This document shows positions 23,685-34,361 of a DNA stretch of 64,000 nt, in pieces. This stretch comes from Selaginella moellendorffii (lineage: Eukaryota > Streptophyta > Lycopodiopsida > Selaginellales > Selaginellaceae). The notes beneath the pieces were generated by a model that saw only the letters and a program-made list of their open reading frames with translations, searched no databases and was not told the origin of the DNA. A program made the position numbers and the translations under genes. Position 1 is the stretch's first letter, and every line of letters starts with the position of its first letter. The stretch is from NCBI RefSeq assembly GCF_000143415.4, contig NW_003314262.1, forward strand, positions 4,837,131 through 4,901,130. The letters are read 5' to 3'.

Positions 23685-24359
23685 TTGGATATTCCAAAGC
23701 ATCTTGTATTTCCAAAAATGCCAGATGTTCAGCTAAATAAAGAATGGTATACAATGTCCTTCTTGATGACCCTGCAAAGAAGCATCTCGATCGGACACCA
23801 CATGAGACCACACGAGCCTTACAATGTTTCAGGGGCATTTGCCATAGATCCGACCGTTATTTTGCTCCAAGATTTTACAGTTTGGTGTGCATTGACCTTT
23901 CCATCGACACTACAAAGGACATCACAATCAGATGCGGGATCACAAGAAACCAACTTCACTAACTCTGGTTTCACCAAGATCTACGTAATGAGTTACGAAA
24001 TGAAAGGACCCTCTCTATTGAAATGTGTTTATGGTCCTAGGGGCATTGTGACATATCAAATGATTTTGCATCAAGTTCTGTATTTGCATGTTTATCAAGC
24101 TACTGAATTGCTAAACCCTAAACCCTCCCTAAATATGTGGCAAATGCTGCGTGAAGAAAGATGCCCTTTCTGGGCAAATGCTGTAAGAGGCAGATGTCGA
24201 GCAAATGTATCTCAGGCTAGCGAAGGGGACAAACGAAAGCTAGCTATAAACATGATGGGATGCAAAGAGATTACTAGGCTGGTCCTGCAAAAATCAAAAA
24301 CCATAATTGAAAACATTGAAAATGCAAAAAGAAAGGTTTATAATATTTTTGAATTTTAA
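23685..24359 (+). CDS. Hypothetical protein of transposon F
   Basis: An open plus-strand frame of 224 codons that ends in a TAA after NIFEF. The listed start codon is TTG (23685); an ATG-initiated product would be shorter, or the frame may be an internal exon. The C-terminal 100 residues are basic and contain paired Cys (REERCPFWANAVRGRC) and a Lys-rich helix. I recognise no family. Two plant telomere-like units (CTAAACCC type) at 24111-24126 lie inside the frame. It may be a passenger exon or chance. Confidence 0.3.
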   Translation: MDIPKHLVFPKMPDVQLNKEWYTMSFLMTLQRSISIGHHMRPHEPYNVSGAFAIDPTVILLQDFTVWCALTFPSTLQRTSQSDAGSQETNFTNSGFTKIYVMSYEMKGPSLLKCVYGPRGIVTYQMILHQVLYLHVYQATELLNPKPSLNMWQMLREERCPFWANAVRGRCRANVSQASEGDKRKLAINMMGCKEITRLVLQKSKTIIENIENAKRKVYNIFEF

Positions 24360-24849
24360 ACAACCAAAGGAATGTAAGTAGGGCATGTGTTTGTAAGTTT
24401 AAAAATGCCTCAACCACTTAAATTCCCAAGTAAATAAAGTTGTTTCTATTTTTGGTACAGGTAAACTTTATAGCGTGTGGGCTCATGCAATTTTAAACCC
24501 AAAAATGCACCAAAAAATGCTCGACTAGCATTATTCTTTGAATGGCGTGTGGCCTTATATTGCCATAAATGGACGTACACACACAGCATAATTATTCCTT
24601 TACACGGCGAATAATCTTGGTGCGGATCGCTGACATGGCATGGCAAAGTTCGAATCACTGACATGGCACAGCTGGATCGAGGCAAGGACATGATGTGACA
24701 AAGTTTAACGTCCGACAGCAAAGTTTAGAAGCTATTCAGTTTGAAATTTGTCAGAGGAATTATAAGATCTAGTTTGTCAAAGGATTTGATGTGACATTCA
24801 AGCGTGTGTTATTTTTGAATTCTCGAACTCATTCCTAGGTCTATCATTT

Positions 24850-25035
24850 TTGTCCGCCGTGTTCTTGGTTCCGCTAAGTGCAGTGAGCGCTGCTTGTGTA
24901 AGCGGCGTTGTGAGCTGTGGTTTATGCGTCTACGAGCGGTTGTGGCATTACGAGCGCCATTGCGAGCGGCAGTTTATGCGAGTGGCAATTTGTGCGAGCG
25001 GCGCTATGAGCAGTTGCGGTGGTGAGAGCGGCGCT
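24850..25035. repeat. GAGCGGC-type degenerate repeat
   Basis: About ten loose copies of GAGCGGC or GAGCGCC spaced 12-20 bases apart, CpG-rich like 23230-23450. It lies upstream of the plus-strand gene of F and could be part of its promoter. Confidence 0.4.
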
Positions 25036-25318
25036 ATGGTACCACTAATGGTATGAGGGCTCATGCCATCTTGGGGCTTGCAAGTTCATCACTAGCATAT
25101 TGCCAATAGTTTCTTTACCTGCCTGTAGCTATGTGTTTATCAAGATGGCATGAGGCCTCATGCCAATTTTGTGAATGCGAAATTTCACGTGGGTATCAAT
25201 AGCATGTTTGAATAATGGCATGTGGCCTCATGCTATTGAGGTTGTTTGGTATGTTATGATTTAGGCTATTCTCCAATCATTTTTTGTATGGTCTTAACTT
25301 CTTTTCTACACTTTCAGA

Positions 25319-26655
25319 ATGGCCTCCGCAAGTGCGACGCATGTTCCCTCTGTGGATCTTAAGAACCGTGCTACATGGATTCAGGCAAAGGTGTTTCTAA
25401 ACAACCCCGAGGGGGAGGTGGTAGCTGAGGGCTTAGCCACAGTTGTCGATCCAAGAGATGCGGTTGCTAATCAAAAATTGGGCTGGATGATATTGGAGTT
25501 GCGATTTTAGAGGTTGTTGACACAGAAGAAAACAGTCTGACTATTGGAAGCATTGTGCGGTGGAAATTGAGGCACTTAGTGTTTGAGAATGTGAAGGATT
25601 CACAATCAAACACCACTACAGCTGATGACAAAACATCTCTTCATGGGAAAAGAAAGTACACCTTCCTAAAGCGCAGCCAAAGGGATCTAAGCAACGAACC
25701 GAAAGAGTAGAAAATGGCGATAGAGGCTTGAATGGTCTCGACAGTTGCTTGTTGCAAGAGGAGGTGCTGTCAACATGCTGATTGGGATGCTATTGAAGAG
25801 GAGAGAGCAAGATACAAGACATTGTCTTGGAAGGCAGCTCGCAATTTTGTGTATGAGGCATTATGGTCATCTGTTGATGCTTCAGAACATCAGGTGGGGG
25901 GCATGGTCTTCCAGAGGGGTTTGGTCTGCATGAAGGCATGGAGAATCATTTATGGAGTCCCTCGAACTACATTCTACAGAATCAAAACTGAGTTCAAGGA
26001 ACAAAGGGTTCAACAGGCAGTCCATGGGAATGATGGTACTCACAAAACTAGGGGTCATGTTGTATATAGAGAGGCAATCTTCAAGAGGTTTGTCGAGACA
26101 TGTAGTGAGTAGCAACCACATAAAACCCGGCTCTTGGAAGATGGAACACAAGACACCCAACGAGTTCTCCCCTCCATGTATACCAAGGGGGCCATATTGG
26201 AAGATGTGAATCGGGAACTCCAGAGTAATGGCTACAGAAAGCTAAGCCAATCTAGATTTAATAGATTGTGGAGCAATAGGTTCAGGGATGTGAGTATAGG
26301 AAAGTACTCCAGCTTTTCAAAGTGTGACGAGTGCACTGCTATCAAAATGGCTTTGTCGAAGAATTCTTGCATCGCTCAAGAGCGAGAGACCTTGGTTAGA
26401 AGGCGGCTCGACCACAACATCGAGCAGAGAAGCTGCAGGACTGCATATTATCATAACAGGATTCTCTCCATGGAGAGACCTGACTCTTACCTTTGCATCA
26501 TCCACGACAAAATGGACCAGAAAAAAACACGCTCAATGAAAAAACAAATAGTGTGTGCGCTCTTCTTTAGCTTCAGATTCGGCTTGTTCACCTTGACAAT
26601 GAGATTTATTATACAACCAAATGGACTCAGTCTTGACACAAAGTCACCGCGCTAG
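25319..26655 (+). pseudogene. Decayed transposase-like protein of F (uncharacterised eukaryotic transposon family)
   Basis: The ATG at 25319 follows a good 3' splice acceptor (CTACACTTTCAG), so a 5' leader intron is likely. Part 1 (25319 to about 25707) encodes a small domain (WIQAKVFLNNPEGEVVAEG ... GVAILEVVD) split by a one-base shift near 25485. Part 2 (25732-26655, one frame with a TAG at 26110) carries Cys-rich VACCKRRCC, then VCMKAWRIIYGVPRTTFYRI, NRLWSNRF, FSKCDECTAIK and YLCIIHDKMDQKKT. The layout, with a Cys-x2-Cys and then a beta-strand with Asp in a DGMDQ-like motif, matches from memory a widespread eukaryotic family (DUF7869-like). The Asp may be the first residue of a DDE catalytic site. 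The rest of the catalytic domain is missing, so the copy is dead. Confidence 0.55.
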
Positions 26656-26759
26656 TCACCATGCCCCAGATATGTCTAGCCCCTAGACAAAAAACATATA
26701 ATTTCACGTCATTTTCAAATACTTGAAAATTTGTACCTAGTCCCATTTTACTGAATAAA

Positions 26760-26783
26760 TCCCACTTTAATGAAATAGAGCTT
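26760..26783 (-). repeat. Right terminal inverted repeat of F
   Basis: Ends ATAGAGCTT and is followed by ATCT. It is the inverse of 20380-20403 with one mismatch. Confidence 0.85.
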
Positions 26784-27061
26784 ATCTCAGTTGTTATGGA
26801 CCCTTGGCTAAAAAGGCTAGTTTGGGTGCATTGCCAAATGTGGGGGATGCCTCTAGGGTCATTATCACAACTTAAAAGTCTGGAAGATCTAATACTTATT
26901 GATAAACTTGTTAAAATGTCAAGGTGAGATCATTAGGTGATTTTATGGCTAAATAACAATAAAATCTTGGTTAAGTTTAAGGAATAAAGTTTTTAGTTCA
27001 AAATATTAAGTGATCTTACGGCTAAGCAAGGACAATGTCCTTATGAGGTTAAAAAATAAAT

Positions 27062-27118
<57 letters not shown>

Positions 27119-27539
27119 CTAGTTCAAAGTGTTGATTTGAACTATTAATAATGGTGTGGCTTGGTCAAGGTGACCAAGTGAGAAGAACACCTAAGGGAAA
27201 TGAATTATGTCAATGCGATGACATAGTGAGTCCAAAGAAAATAATCTCTATGAAAGACCCACGGGAGGGTCACATAGTTAAGATATGGATAGACCCCATA
27301 GCAAAAAATGCTAAAAAGATTTACTAAAGGTGAACACCATCTGGACTTGATAAAACAAAGTCTTTGCTAAAGAACCAAAAGGATATTTCAAGGATAGAGG
27401 TAGTGATTCTATATTGTTAGATGCAACAATTAAAGGATAGAAGCAAAAAAACTAGTGGTTAAGAAGTCATGGGAATCATAAGAAGGAATCCAAATAGCAA
27501 AATTAGGCCAAGAACACTAAGGTGTTAAATGCTAATAGA
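26784..27539 (+). other. Internal region of the old LARD-B, third part
   Basis: Resumes at ATCTCAGTTG, exactly where the second part stopped, and follows 58190-58815 of the young copy. It contains the (TA)n run described separately. No gene. Confidence 0.75.
27066..27116. repeat. (TA)25 microsatellite
   Basis: 51 bases of uninterrupted TA in the old LARD-B internal region, absent from the young copies at the same place. Confidence 0.95.
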
Positions 27540-29356
27540 TGTGAGACACAAAATCCCTAGGCCCCAAAGTGGAGCCGGAAGGGCGCCACATGGTAGTGGC
27601 CGAAGCGAGAGCCAAACGAGCGTAACACGTTTGGACCAAAAGCTTCGACTTGAAAAGTCAAGAGTGGGAGTGGAACTCCCAACGAAGTGCTCGAGGAACG
27701 AGCACGAAGCGAGCAAAAGGCGAGGCTCCAAAAAGGGACCCAAAAGGACCAACACATAACACGTGGGAGTGTCCGAGATGGACCCGAGATGGAGTCTGAG
27801 ATGGAGTCCGAAGTGGAGTCCGAGGTGGACCCGAGATGGACCCGAGTTGGAGTCCGAAGTGGAGTCCGAGATGGACCCGAGATGGAGTCCGAGATGGAGT
27901 CCGAGGTGGACCCGAGATGGACCCGAGTTGGAGTCCGAAGTGGAGTCTGAGATGGACCCGAGATGGAGTACGAGATGGAGTCCGAGATGGAGTCCGAGGT
28001 GGACCTGAGATGGACCCGAGCTGGAGTCCGAAGTGGAGTCCGAGATGGACCCGAGATGGAGTCCGAGATGGAGTCCGAGATGGAGTCCGAGGTGGACCCG
28101 AGATGGACCCGAAATGGAGTCCGAGATGGAGTCCGAGATGGACCCGAGATGGAGTCCGAGATGGACCCGAGATGGACCCGAGATGGAGTCCGAGATGGAG
28201 TCCGAGATGGAGTCCGAGATGGAGTCCGAGATGGAGTCCGAAGTCGAGACCGAGACCGGGACCGAGACCAAGACCGAGACCGAGACCGAGATCGGGACCG
28301 AGGCCGAGACCGAGCCCGAGCCCGAGCCCCAGCCCGAGTCCGAATCCGAGTCCGAGTCCGAGTCCGAGTCCGGAGCCTGAGAGGGTGAAAGCCCAAAGCG
28401 TTCGTCTCCCAGACCCTGGGGGGTTTGGTGAGCTCCAAAAGTATAGTAGGGGGAGGACTGCAGTGGAGCCAGTTTGGCCCAGGAAGGCCAGACCCAGTGT
28501 TGGGTGATGAGCTGACCACTGGGAAGTCCAAGACTAGAGTGAACATGGACCGACAAGCGGGGTAGCTTGGTGAAGTGTTCAAGAGCCGGCTCTAGTTCCC
28601 CCGGGAGATCGACTGGCCGATGCTCCCAGTCCAAGTGTGGGTGGCACTACCTACTTGGATACCTGGTGTGGCTCAACGGAACCCGCTCTAAGCCCATGGC
28701 TAGAGCACCCAAGGGCAGAAGGCAAGGAGAGTACCCAGGTGGCTCGTGTAAGGCCATGGTGTTCCGAAATGTTGTCCCAAAGGCCCAGACTGTGGAAAGG
28801 AAGAGGAGCAGTCCTCTGGGGTAGTGACCAAGGACACAGTCGTGTGGTGAGGAAGTCCCAGAGGACCGTGGGACTTAGTGGTCGGGCCTGTGGGTCTCGA
28901 TCTAGTGGCAGTGTTGGCAAACACGGCCAGGGGCAGAAAGGGACTTAGTGGAGACTGACAGAGGGATATTGGGGAAGGCTATTCCCCTTGTCGGTGGGCA
29001 TCCTAAGGATGCTAAGGAGTGGATCTGAGATGACCACTCACGGATGGTTTGCCTAGTCTTGGAGGGCCAAGACGGTGATGCAAGTGGTGTTGGACCACCA
29101 GTGTGACCAAGGTAAATGGGCATGGCCTTAGCGTAACAGGCCGGTACGTCGGTGATACCTTGGGGTGTCGATCATGGGATCGGACACGTGGAGCACTTGG
29201 ACCAAGTGCTAAGGTTGAGTGGCATGGATGCCATTCTCGGGGTTAGCAAGCCCCAAGTCCTGAGTTGGACTTATGGAAGTTGTCAATGAGACTCCTCCAA
29301 GTGGTCAGCCGTGTGGTTAAGTGACTAAAGTAAAATGGAAAATTTAGTCTCTTACA
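27540..29356 (+). repeat. Solo LARD-B LTR with perfect target duplication
   Basis: 1817 bp, TGTGAGACACAAAATC to TTAGTCTCTTACA, inserted in the internal region of an older LARD-B copy. ATAGA flanks both sides (27535-27539 and 29357-29361) without mismatch. The older sequence resumes with ATTGTGGGAAAGG, in register with the young internal region near 58822. The element therefore inserted into its own family and then lost its inside by LTR recombination. Confidence 0.9.
27774..28372. repeat. 12-bp/6-bp tandem array of the LARD-B LTR
   Basis: About 36 units of a 12-mer (GAGATGGAGTCC alternating with GAGATGGACCCG) run to about 28235, then 6-mers of GAGACC, GAGCCC and GAGTCC type to 28372. Unit lengths divisible by three and few stop-forming words keep all frames open, giving spurious frames of 140-370 codons on both strands. 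Confidence 0.95.
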
Positions 29357-30151
29357 ATAGATTGTGGGAAAGGCAATATATTTCCAAGGATGAATTCTCA
29401 ACTACTCCGATTTAGTGAAAGTGGAAGCTCCAATAGAGGGAGCGACAAGGTAGCCAAATGATAGGGCTGAGGACAGCCTTAGCACAAATTATAATAACTA
29501 GAACTTAGTGCCAAAGGTGGCAAAAAATAAAAAAGAGGATGATGGTGTGTAGCGCACTTTATCTCCCCTTAAGCCAATTGAAAAAGGGGTAATTGTTTAA
29601 TAAAAGAGCTCTTAGTGGCTATTTTATCTCCATTTATCCTTTAAGGTTCTAAAGATCCATAGTGATAGTATATCCAAATCTCATCCCATGATCACATGCA
29701 CTATATGGTGCCCTCAAGTAGAGAACTTCCTAGGATGGAGAAGTTGAGTTTTCACAATATGTGCAGCACAAGGTGATAGAGACACCTAGAAAATTGACTT
29801 CGAGAAGTCAAAATTAAAAATTTCAAAATGCAAAGGTTATATCAATGGAAATTGCAACTACTTGAGAATGAATAGTGGGATTAAGATAGAGAACATGTCT
29901 TTAACAGGTTTAGCAAGGACTAAGCCAAAAAAAAAAAGAGAAAACCACCACAAGTGGTCGAATAAGTCTTTAAGTTAGAGAGACTATGCTCTTTAAAGGA
30001 TGGATAAAGCATGGTGAGCCTTTAGTGTCAAACCATTGACAAATATTGGCTAAGTGCTAAAAGAAGGAAAGGGTAATACATGCTAGTGTTACTTTATAAA
30101 ATGGTTTATCATTCGATAAGGACATCGAACTTCATCTATGGGTGGTAGAGT
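29357..30151 (+). other. Internal region of the old LARD-B, last part
   Basis: Follows 58822-59477 of the young copy and ends in the purine-rich CTATGGGTGGTAGAGT before the 3' LTR. No gene. Confidence 0.75.
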
Positions 30152-31234
30152 TGTGAGACACAAATCCTAGAGCCCCAAAAGTGGAGCCAAAAGGGTGCCG
30201 GTAGTGGCCAAAGCAGAAGCCAAACGGGAGTAATACATTTGGACTAAAAGCTTTAACTTGGACAATCAAGAGTGGGAGTGGAACTCCTAACGAAGTGCTC
30301 GAGGAATGAGCATAAAGCAAGTAGTAAGTGAGTCTTTAGAAAAGGGACACAAGAAGACTAACACATGATATGTGAAAGTGTCAAAATGGACCCAAGATAA
30401 ACCTGAGATAGAGTTTGAAAAGGAGTCCAAAATAGAGTTCGAGATGGACCCGAGATAGAGTCCAAGATAGACATGAGATGGAGTCTAAGATGGAGTCCGA
30501 GATGGATCCGAGATGGAGTCCGAGATAGACTCGAGATGGAGTTTGAAATGGAGTCTAAGATGGAGTTTGAGATGGACCTAAGATGAAGTCTAAGATGGAC
30601 TCCGAGATGGAATCAAGATTGAAACCAAGACCAAGTCCAAGACCGAAACCAAGTCCGAGACCAAGACCAAGATCGAGTCCGAGTCCAAGACCAAGATCGA
30701 GTCCAAGTCTGAGATCAAGTCCGAGTCCAAGTCCGAATTTGAGTCCGAATACCAATACAAGATACAAGCTATTAGGTGAAAGCCCAAAGCCATCATCCCC
30801 TAGGAGGGGGGCTGCAAGGGGTTCCAAAAGTATAGTAGGGAGAGTGTGGGGTTTGGATCCCAATGGAGCCAATTTGGCTAGAAAAGGCTAGTGTGACCCA
30901 AGAAGGTTATGCCTATGTGTTGGGTGATGATATATCCATTGAGGAGTCCAAGACTAGAGTGAATATAAATTGACAAGCGGGGTAACTTGCTGAAGTGTTC
31001 AAGAGCTGGCTCTAGTTCCCTTAGAAGATTGAATGGTTGATGCTCCCAGTCCAAACATGGGTGGCACTACCTACTTGGATACCTGGTATGGCTTAACGAA
31101 ACCTCACTCTAGCCCCATGGCTAGAGCACCCAAAGGCGAAAGGTGGGGAGAGTACCTATGAGGCTCGTGTAGGCCCACAATGTTCCAAAATGTTGTCCTA
31201 AAGTCCCCAACTGTGGAAAGGAAGAGAAGTAGTC

Positions 31235-31350
31235 TGTAAGTAACCAAAGAGAACAACTTGAGAGACGATCCATAGGGGTTCAAATATAAAGTGAAAGGGC
31301 CCATGAACAAGAGTGCACCCCTTTTTCCAATCAGTTAAGGGTCTTGGGAT
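31235..31350 (+). repeat. 5' LTR of gypsy-D, internally deleted
   Basis: Starts TGTAAGTAACC and matches the first part of 38041-38237. It then jumps from GGGATATTTGG straight into the primer site. The missing part of about 80 bases is bounded in the full LTR by two copies of ATTTGG, so this is a microhomology deletion that removed the 3' LTR end. Confidence 0.8.
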
Positions 31351-31353
31351 ATT

Positions 31354-31365
31354 TGGTATCAAAGC
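31354..31365 (+). promoter_or_regulatory. Primer-binding site of gypsy-D
   Basis: TGGTATCAAAGC, one difference from the complement of the initiator-Met tRNA 3' end. Confidence 0.8.
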
Positions 31366-31408
31366 CTCTTCCTTAGTTCTAGCAAAGGATAGAGGCGATT
31401 GCTGGGAG

Positions 31409-32418
31409 ATGGCAAAGGTAGGGTGTAAGCGAACCCAGGCAGAGATGGAACCTCTGCTAGAGCTGGAGCCTCCAGTCGAACAAGAGGCTATAGATGAGCA
31501 ATCCTTGCATGAGGAGGACTCCAGTGAGGAAACTTCCAAACAGGAGTCCGGTGGTGAGGTTCGGTCGTCCAAGGCTCGATTGGACGTTTTAGAAGGACAA
31601 TTGGCGCAGACCAATGCCCTACTGGAGACTCTTGCATGCAAGCTAAAGCATGATGAGAAGCGGAAGGAAAAGCGAAAGACTGCAGATGCTGGCAGCGCAG
31701 AAGGTGTGGACCTTCGGTAGGGACTGAGGCAAAACCAAACAAGGTTGAACAAACCGAAGTGGAATCAGTCCCTCAGGTAGTTCCCAAGTACAAACCAAAG
31801 CCCCCACCGGTCTTCAAGGGAGTGAATAACTATAAGGTGGTGGAGGATTGGTTTTACGATATGGAGGACTACTTCCGAGTGTTGCGGTTACCAAGCTCGG
31901 AGAAGGTCCCATGTGTAAAACCATACTTGGCAGATAATACCAAGTCTTGGTGGAGAACGACAGAGGCCAATGAAGGACCGGTGGCCACTTGGGAAATGAT
32001 GAAGGCGAGGATCAATGCAACTTACGTTCCCCTGAATGCTACTCTACATCTAAGGGATGAGCTGAGTAGGCTGAAGCAGACCGGAACCATTCAGGAGTAT
32101 GTGAATGGGTTTATGGCAAAAAGGATATTTGTCACGGACATGGGGGATATGGATGCATTCCATGCCTTCATATCATGTTTGCAAACCTAGGCTCGCGGTG
32201 AGGTGATGCGTTGGAACCCAACCAACTACAAGGAAGCGTTGGATGCAGCCATCAAGGTGCATTTCAACAATAACCTGCGAAAGGGGAACACAACGGGGTC
32301 AGGGTCCACATTTAGCAAAGGGGACAAACCAAGGGGAATGTATAGCAGAGGGAAATTCAAGAAGAGTTTCTCTAAGAATGAGTCCTCAGAGTTCCGGAAA
32401 GGCAAATCCGGTGGCTAA
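31409..32418 (+). pseudogene. Gypsy-D gag
   Basis: The ATG at 31409 (MAKVGCKRT) opens an acidic N-terminal region and a coiled-coil-like stretch (LDVLEGQLAQTNALLETL). A one-base shift near 31705 moves to the frame holding the gag core: KPPPVFKG, VEDWFYDMEDYF, LADNTKSWWRT, LRDELSRLKQ and IQEYVNGFM. A TAG at 32188 replaces a Gln codon. A basic Gly/Ser/Lys-rich tail follows, with further shifts near 32415. Gag would build the particle; this copy cannot be translated whole. Confidence 0.82.
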
Positions 32419-32426
32419 CAGCGAGT

Positions 32427-33047
32427 ATGTGGGGGAGTCAAGCAAAAAGAGACAAACCCATGGATAAAAAGGTCAAGTCGTATAGTAGCATGGGAAACAA
32501 CGTATGCTACAACTGTGGTGAAGCGGGACACTTTTCAAGGGAATGTCCCTACCCGAAAAAGGCCAGAGCCAATATGGCCATCAAGTTGGGTGAAGTTCAA
32601 ACTGAGGTATGTGATCTAGTCCCTAACTCAAAGTTACTCATTACACCAGCAACTTTGGTAGAGAGTCGTTCGCGACATCTACTAGCCCTCCAAGGGAAGT
32701 TCGGAGGCAGCTTTGTTAAGATCCTTATTGACACGGGTGCTTCGGATAATTTTGTGACTGCAGACATAGTCCGGCAAACCAGATTAACGGTGCAACGGTT
32801 AGGCGAACTAAGGACTATAGAGTTTGTTCAAGGTAGCCAAAGCACCGATGAGGTACTTCGACAAGCGAGAGTCGAAGTAGGGACATGGAAAGTAGACATG
32901 GATTTCACCGTGTTGGATATGGCAGGATTTGAGGTGATCTTCGGAATGGATTGGTTCAATCAGTTCGTGATAGCCCTGCATGGACAAGGTAGAAACCTTG
33001 TGGTACTAGCGAATGCCCAAGAAAGAAGATTTAGGGTGGAGGCTTAG
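32427..33047 (+). pseudogene. Gypsy-D nucleocapsid knuckle and protease
   Basis: An open frame with the zinc knuckle CYNCGEAGHFSREC (CX2CX4HX4C) and, about 70 residues later, the aspartic protease LIDTGASDNFV, with the flap-side motif FEVIFGMDW further on. It ends at a TAG (about 33045) but the same frame continues into RT, with another stop near 33203, so this is one polyprotein with nonsense changes. Confidence 0.85.
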
Positions 33048-33209
33048 GATCTAAAGGTAGGGCAAAGCAAAGCCAAAGAATCCTGCTTAAACCTGGTGTC
33101 CACGAGAGGACAACTCACTAAAGGAACTAAGGCAGCATTTTTGTGCTTACTCTCGGTAAAGAGTGACAAAAAGACAGAAACGGAAGAAGTACCTTTAGTG
33201 ATCTAGTGG

Positions 33210-34361
33210 GTGTTGGACCAATTCCAGGATACCATGCCGGAGGAGTTACCGGTGGGGTTGCCCCCCGCACGACCGATAGAACATAAGATTGAGCTGGTCG
33301 AGGGTGCTGAGGCAGTGGTTCGTCCCCCCTATCATTTGAAAGAAAAAGAACTCGAGGAGCTCAAACGCCAACTAGAGGAGTTGGTGGACAAAAGGTATGT
33401 TAGGTTGAGCAAGTTGCCGTATGGGGCGCCGGTGTTATTTGTGAAAAAGAAAGATGGATCTATGCGCATGTGCATAGACTACCGGTTGCTCAACAAATAT
33501 ACAAAGAAGAACAAGTACCCTTTGCTAAGGATTGAGGACCTGTTCGATAGGTTGGGAAAGGCAAAATACTTCTTGAGGATTGACCTAAGGTCGGGATACT
33601 ACCAGATCAGGGTAGCAGAGGAAGATGTCGAGAAGACAACCTGTCGAACTAAGTATGGGAGCTTTGAGTTTTTGGTGATGCCCTTTGGGCTGTGCAATGC
33701 GCCGGCAACATTTTCGGCGTTGATGAACCATATCTTTGTACCCTATCTAGATCACTTCGTGGTCGTCTATATCGACGACATCCTGATCTATAGCGAGACG
33801 CTAGAGGATCATGCCGAACACTTGGCGAAGGTGTTTGAAAAGCTAAGGGAACACAAGCTGTATGCTAAAGAGAGCAAATGTGACTTTGCTCAACAAGAGG
33901 TAAAGTTTCTCGGGCATGTGGTGGGCCAAGACGGGCTCAAGGTGGACCCGGAGAAGGTCCAAGCGATCCAGGAATGGGAGCGACCATCGAATGTACATGA
34001 GTTGAGGGCGTTTTTGGGGCTATGCAACTACTACCAAAAGTTTATCAGACACTATTCGAGAGTAGCCCTGCCCTTAACGGACCAAACAGGAAAAGGGAAG
34101 ATGGTATGGACAGCAGAATGCGAGGCGGCATTCGTCCACCTCAAAGGGAAGTTGAGGAAGGCTTCCGTGTTGGCATTACCAGACTTTGGTAAGGACTTTG
34201 AGGTAGAAACGGACGCTTCGAACTTTGCGTTGGGCGTAGTTTTGAAGCAAGATAACCATCCAGTAGCGTTCTTCTCGAAGAAGTTGGAGAAGGCTCAAAG
34301 GAAGTGGCCTGCCCACGAAAAGGAACTATTTGTGGTGGTCAAGGTGCTCAAGGAGTGGTGA
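33210..34361 (+). pseudogene. Gypsy-D reverse transcriptase and start of RNase H
   Basis: RT copies the element RNA into DNA. Ordered motifs: [55 protein letters not shown], the intact catalytic YIDDILIYS (33768-33794), KFLGHVV and [10 protein letters not shown]. The RNase H part follows with [13 protein letters not shown]. The frame stops at 34361 in KEW-stop-HYLG, where a Trp codon has become TGA. Unlike gypsy-C, the YxDD motif is intact. Confidence 0.88.

Larger units (their letters stand above)
20766..25235. repeat. Dispersed 22-bp palindrome family inside F
   Basis: A recurring near-perfect palindrome made of ATGGCRTGWGG and its reverse complement. Clear copies: 20766-20787, 21231-21252, 21306-21327, 22528-22549, 22897-22918, 22957-22978, 23034-23055, 25048-25069, 25144-25165 and 25214-25235. 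Partial or decayed copies lie near 20480, 20811, 21005, 24470 and 24540. None was noticed elsewhere in the window. They fall both between and inside the genes of F. Binding sites for the transposase, as in the subterminal repeats of CACTA elements, are one explanation; tiny mobile hairpins are another. Confidence 0.75.
20380..26783. mobile_element. DNA transposon F (terminal inverted repeats, Sola-like candidate)
   Basis: A 6404-bp insertion in LARD-B bounded by 24-bp terminal inverted repeats that match at 23 of 24 positions (outer half AAGCTCTATTTC). ATCT flanks both sides (20376-20379 and 26784-26787). The young LARD-B copy shows the unfilled site with a single ATCT (58190 region). A 2-bp TC duplication with a one-base longer repeat fits equally well. 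A 4-bp duplication would suit the Sola superfamily, but that is inference. It contains a decayed plus-strand protein gene (25319-26655), a spliced minus-strand passenger gene (21088-22841), an extra plus-strand frame (23685-24359) and dispersed 22-bp palindromes. Confidence 0.8.

Noticed and set aside
24111-24126. Telomere-like CTAAACCCTAAACCC sequence
   Set aside because: Only two units; too short for an interstitial telomere, and CCCTAAA words occur by chance or as promoter boxes.
27774-28372. Regular short repeats considered as a CRISPR array or centromeric satellite
   Set aside because: Units are contiguous 12- and 6-mers without spacers, lie at a fixed place inside an LTR, and the setting is a plant nuclear genome.
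27763-28507. Plus-strand frames of 80-223 codons rich in Asp-Gly-Val-Arg, Ser-Pro-Arg-Trp or Met-Glu-Ser-Glu
   Set aside because: Direct translation of the array in three frames; no start context or conserved non-repeat domain.
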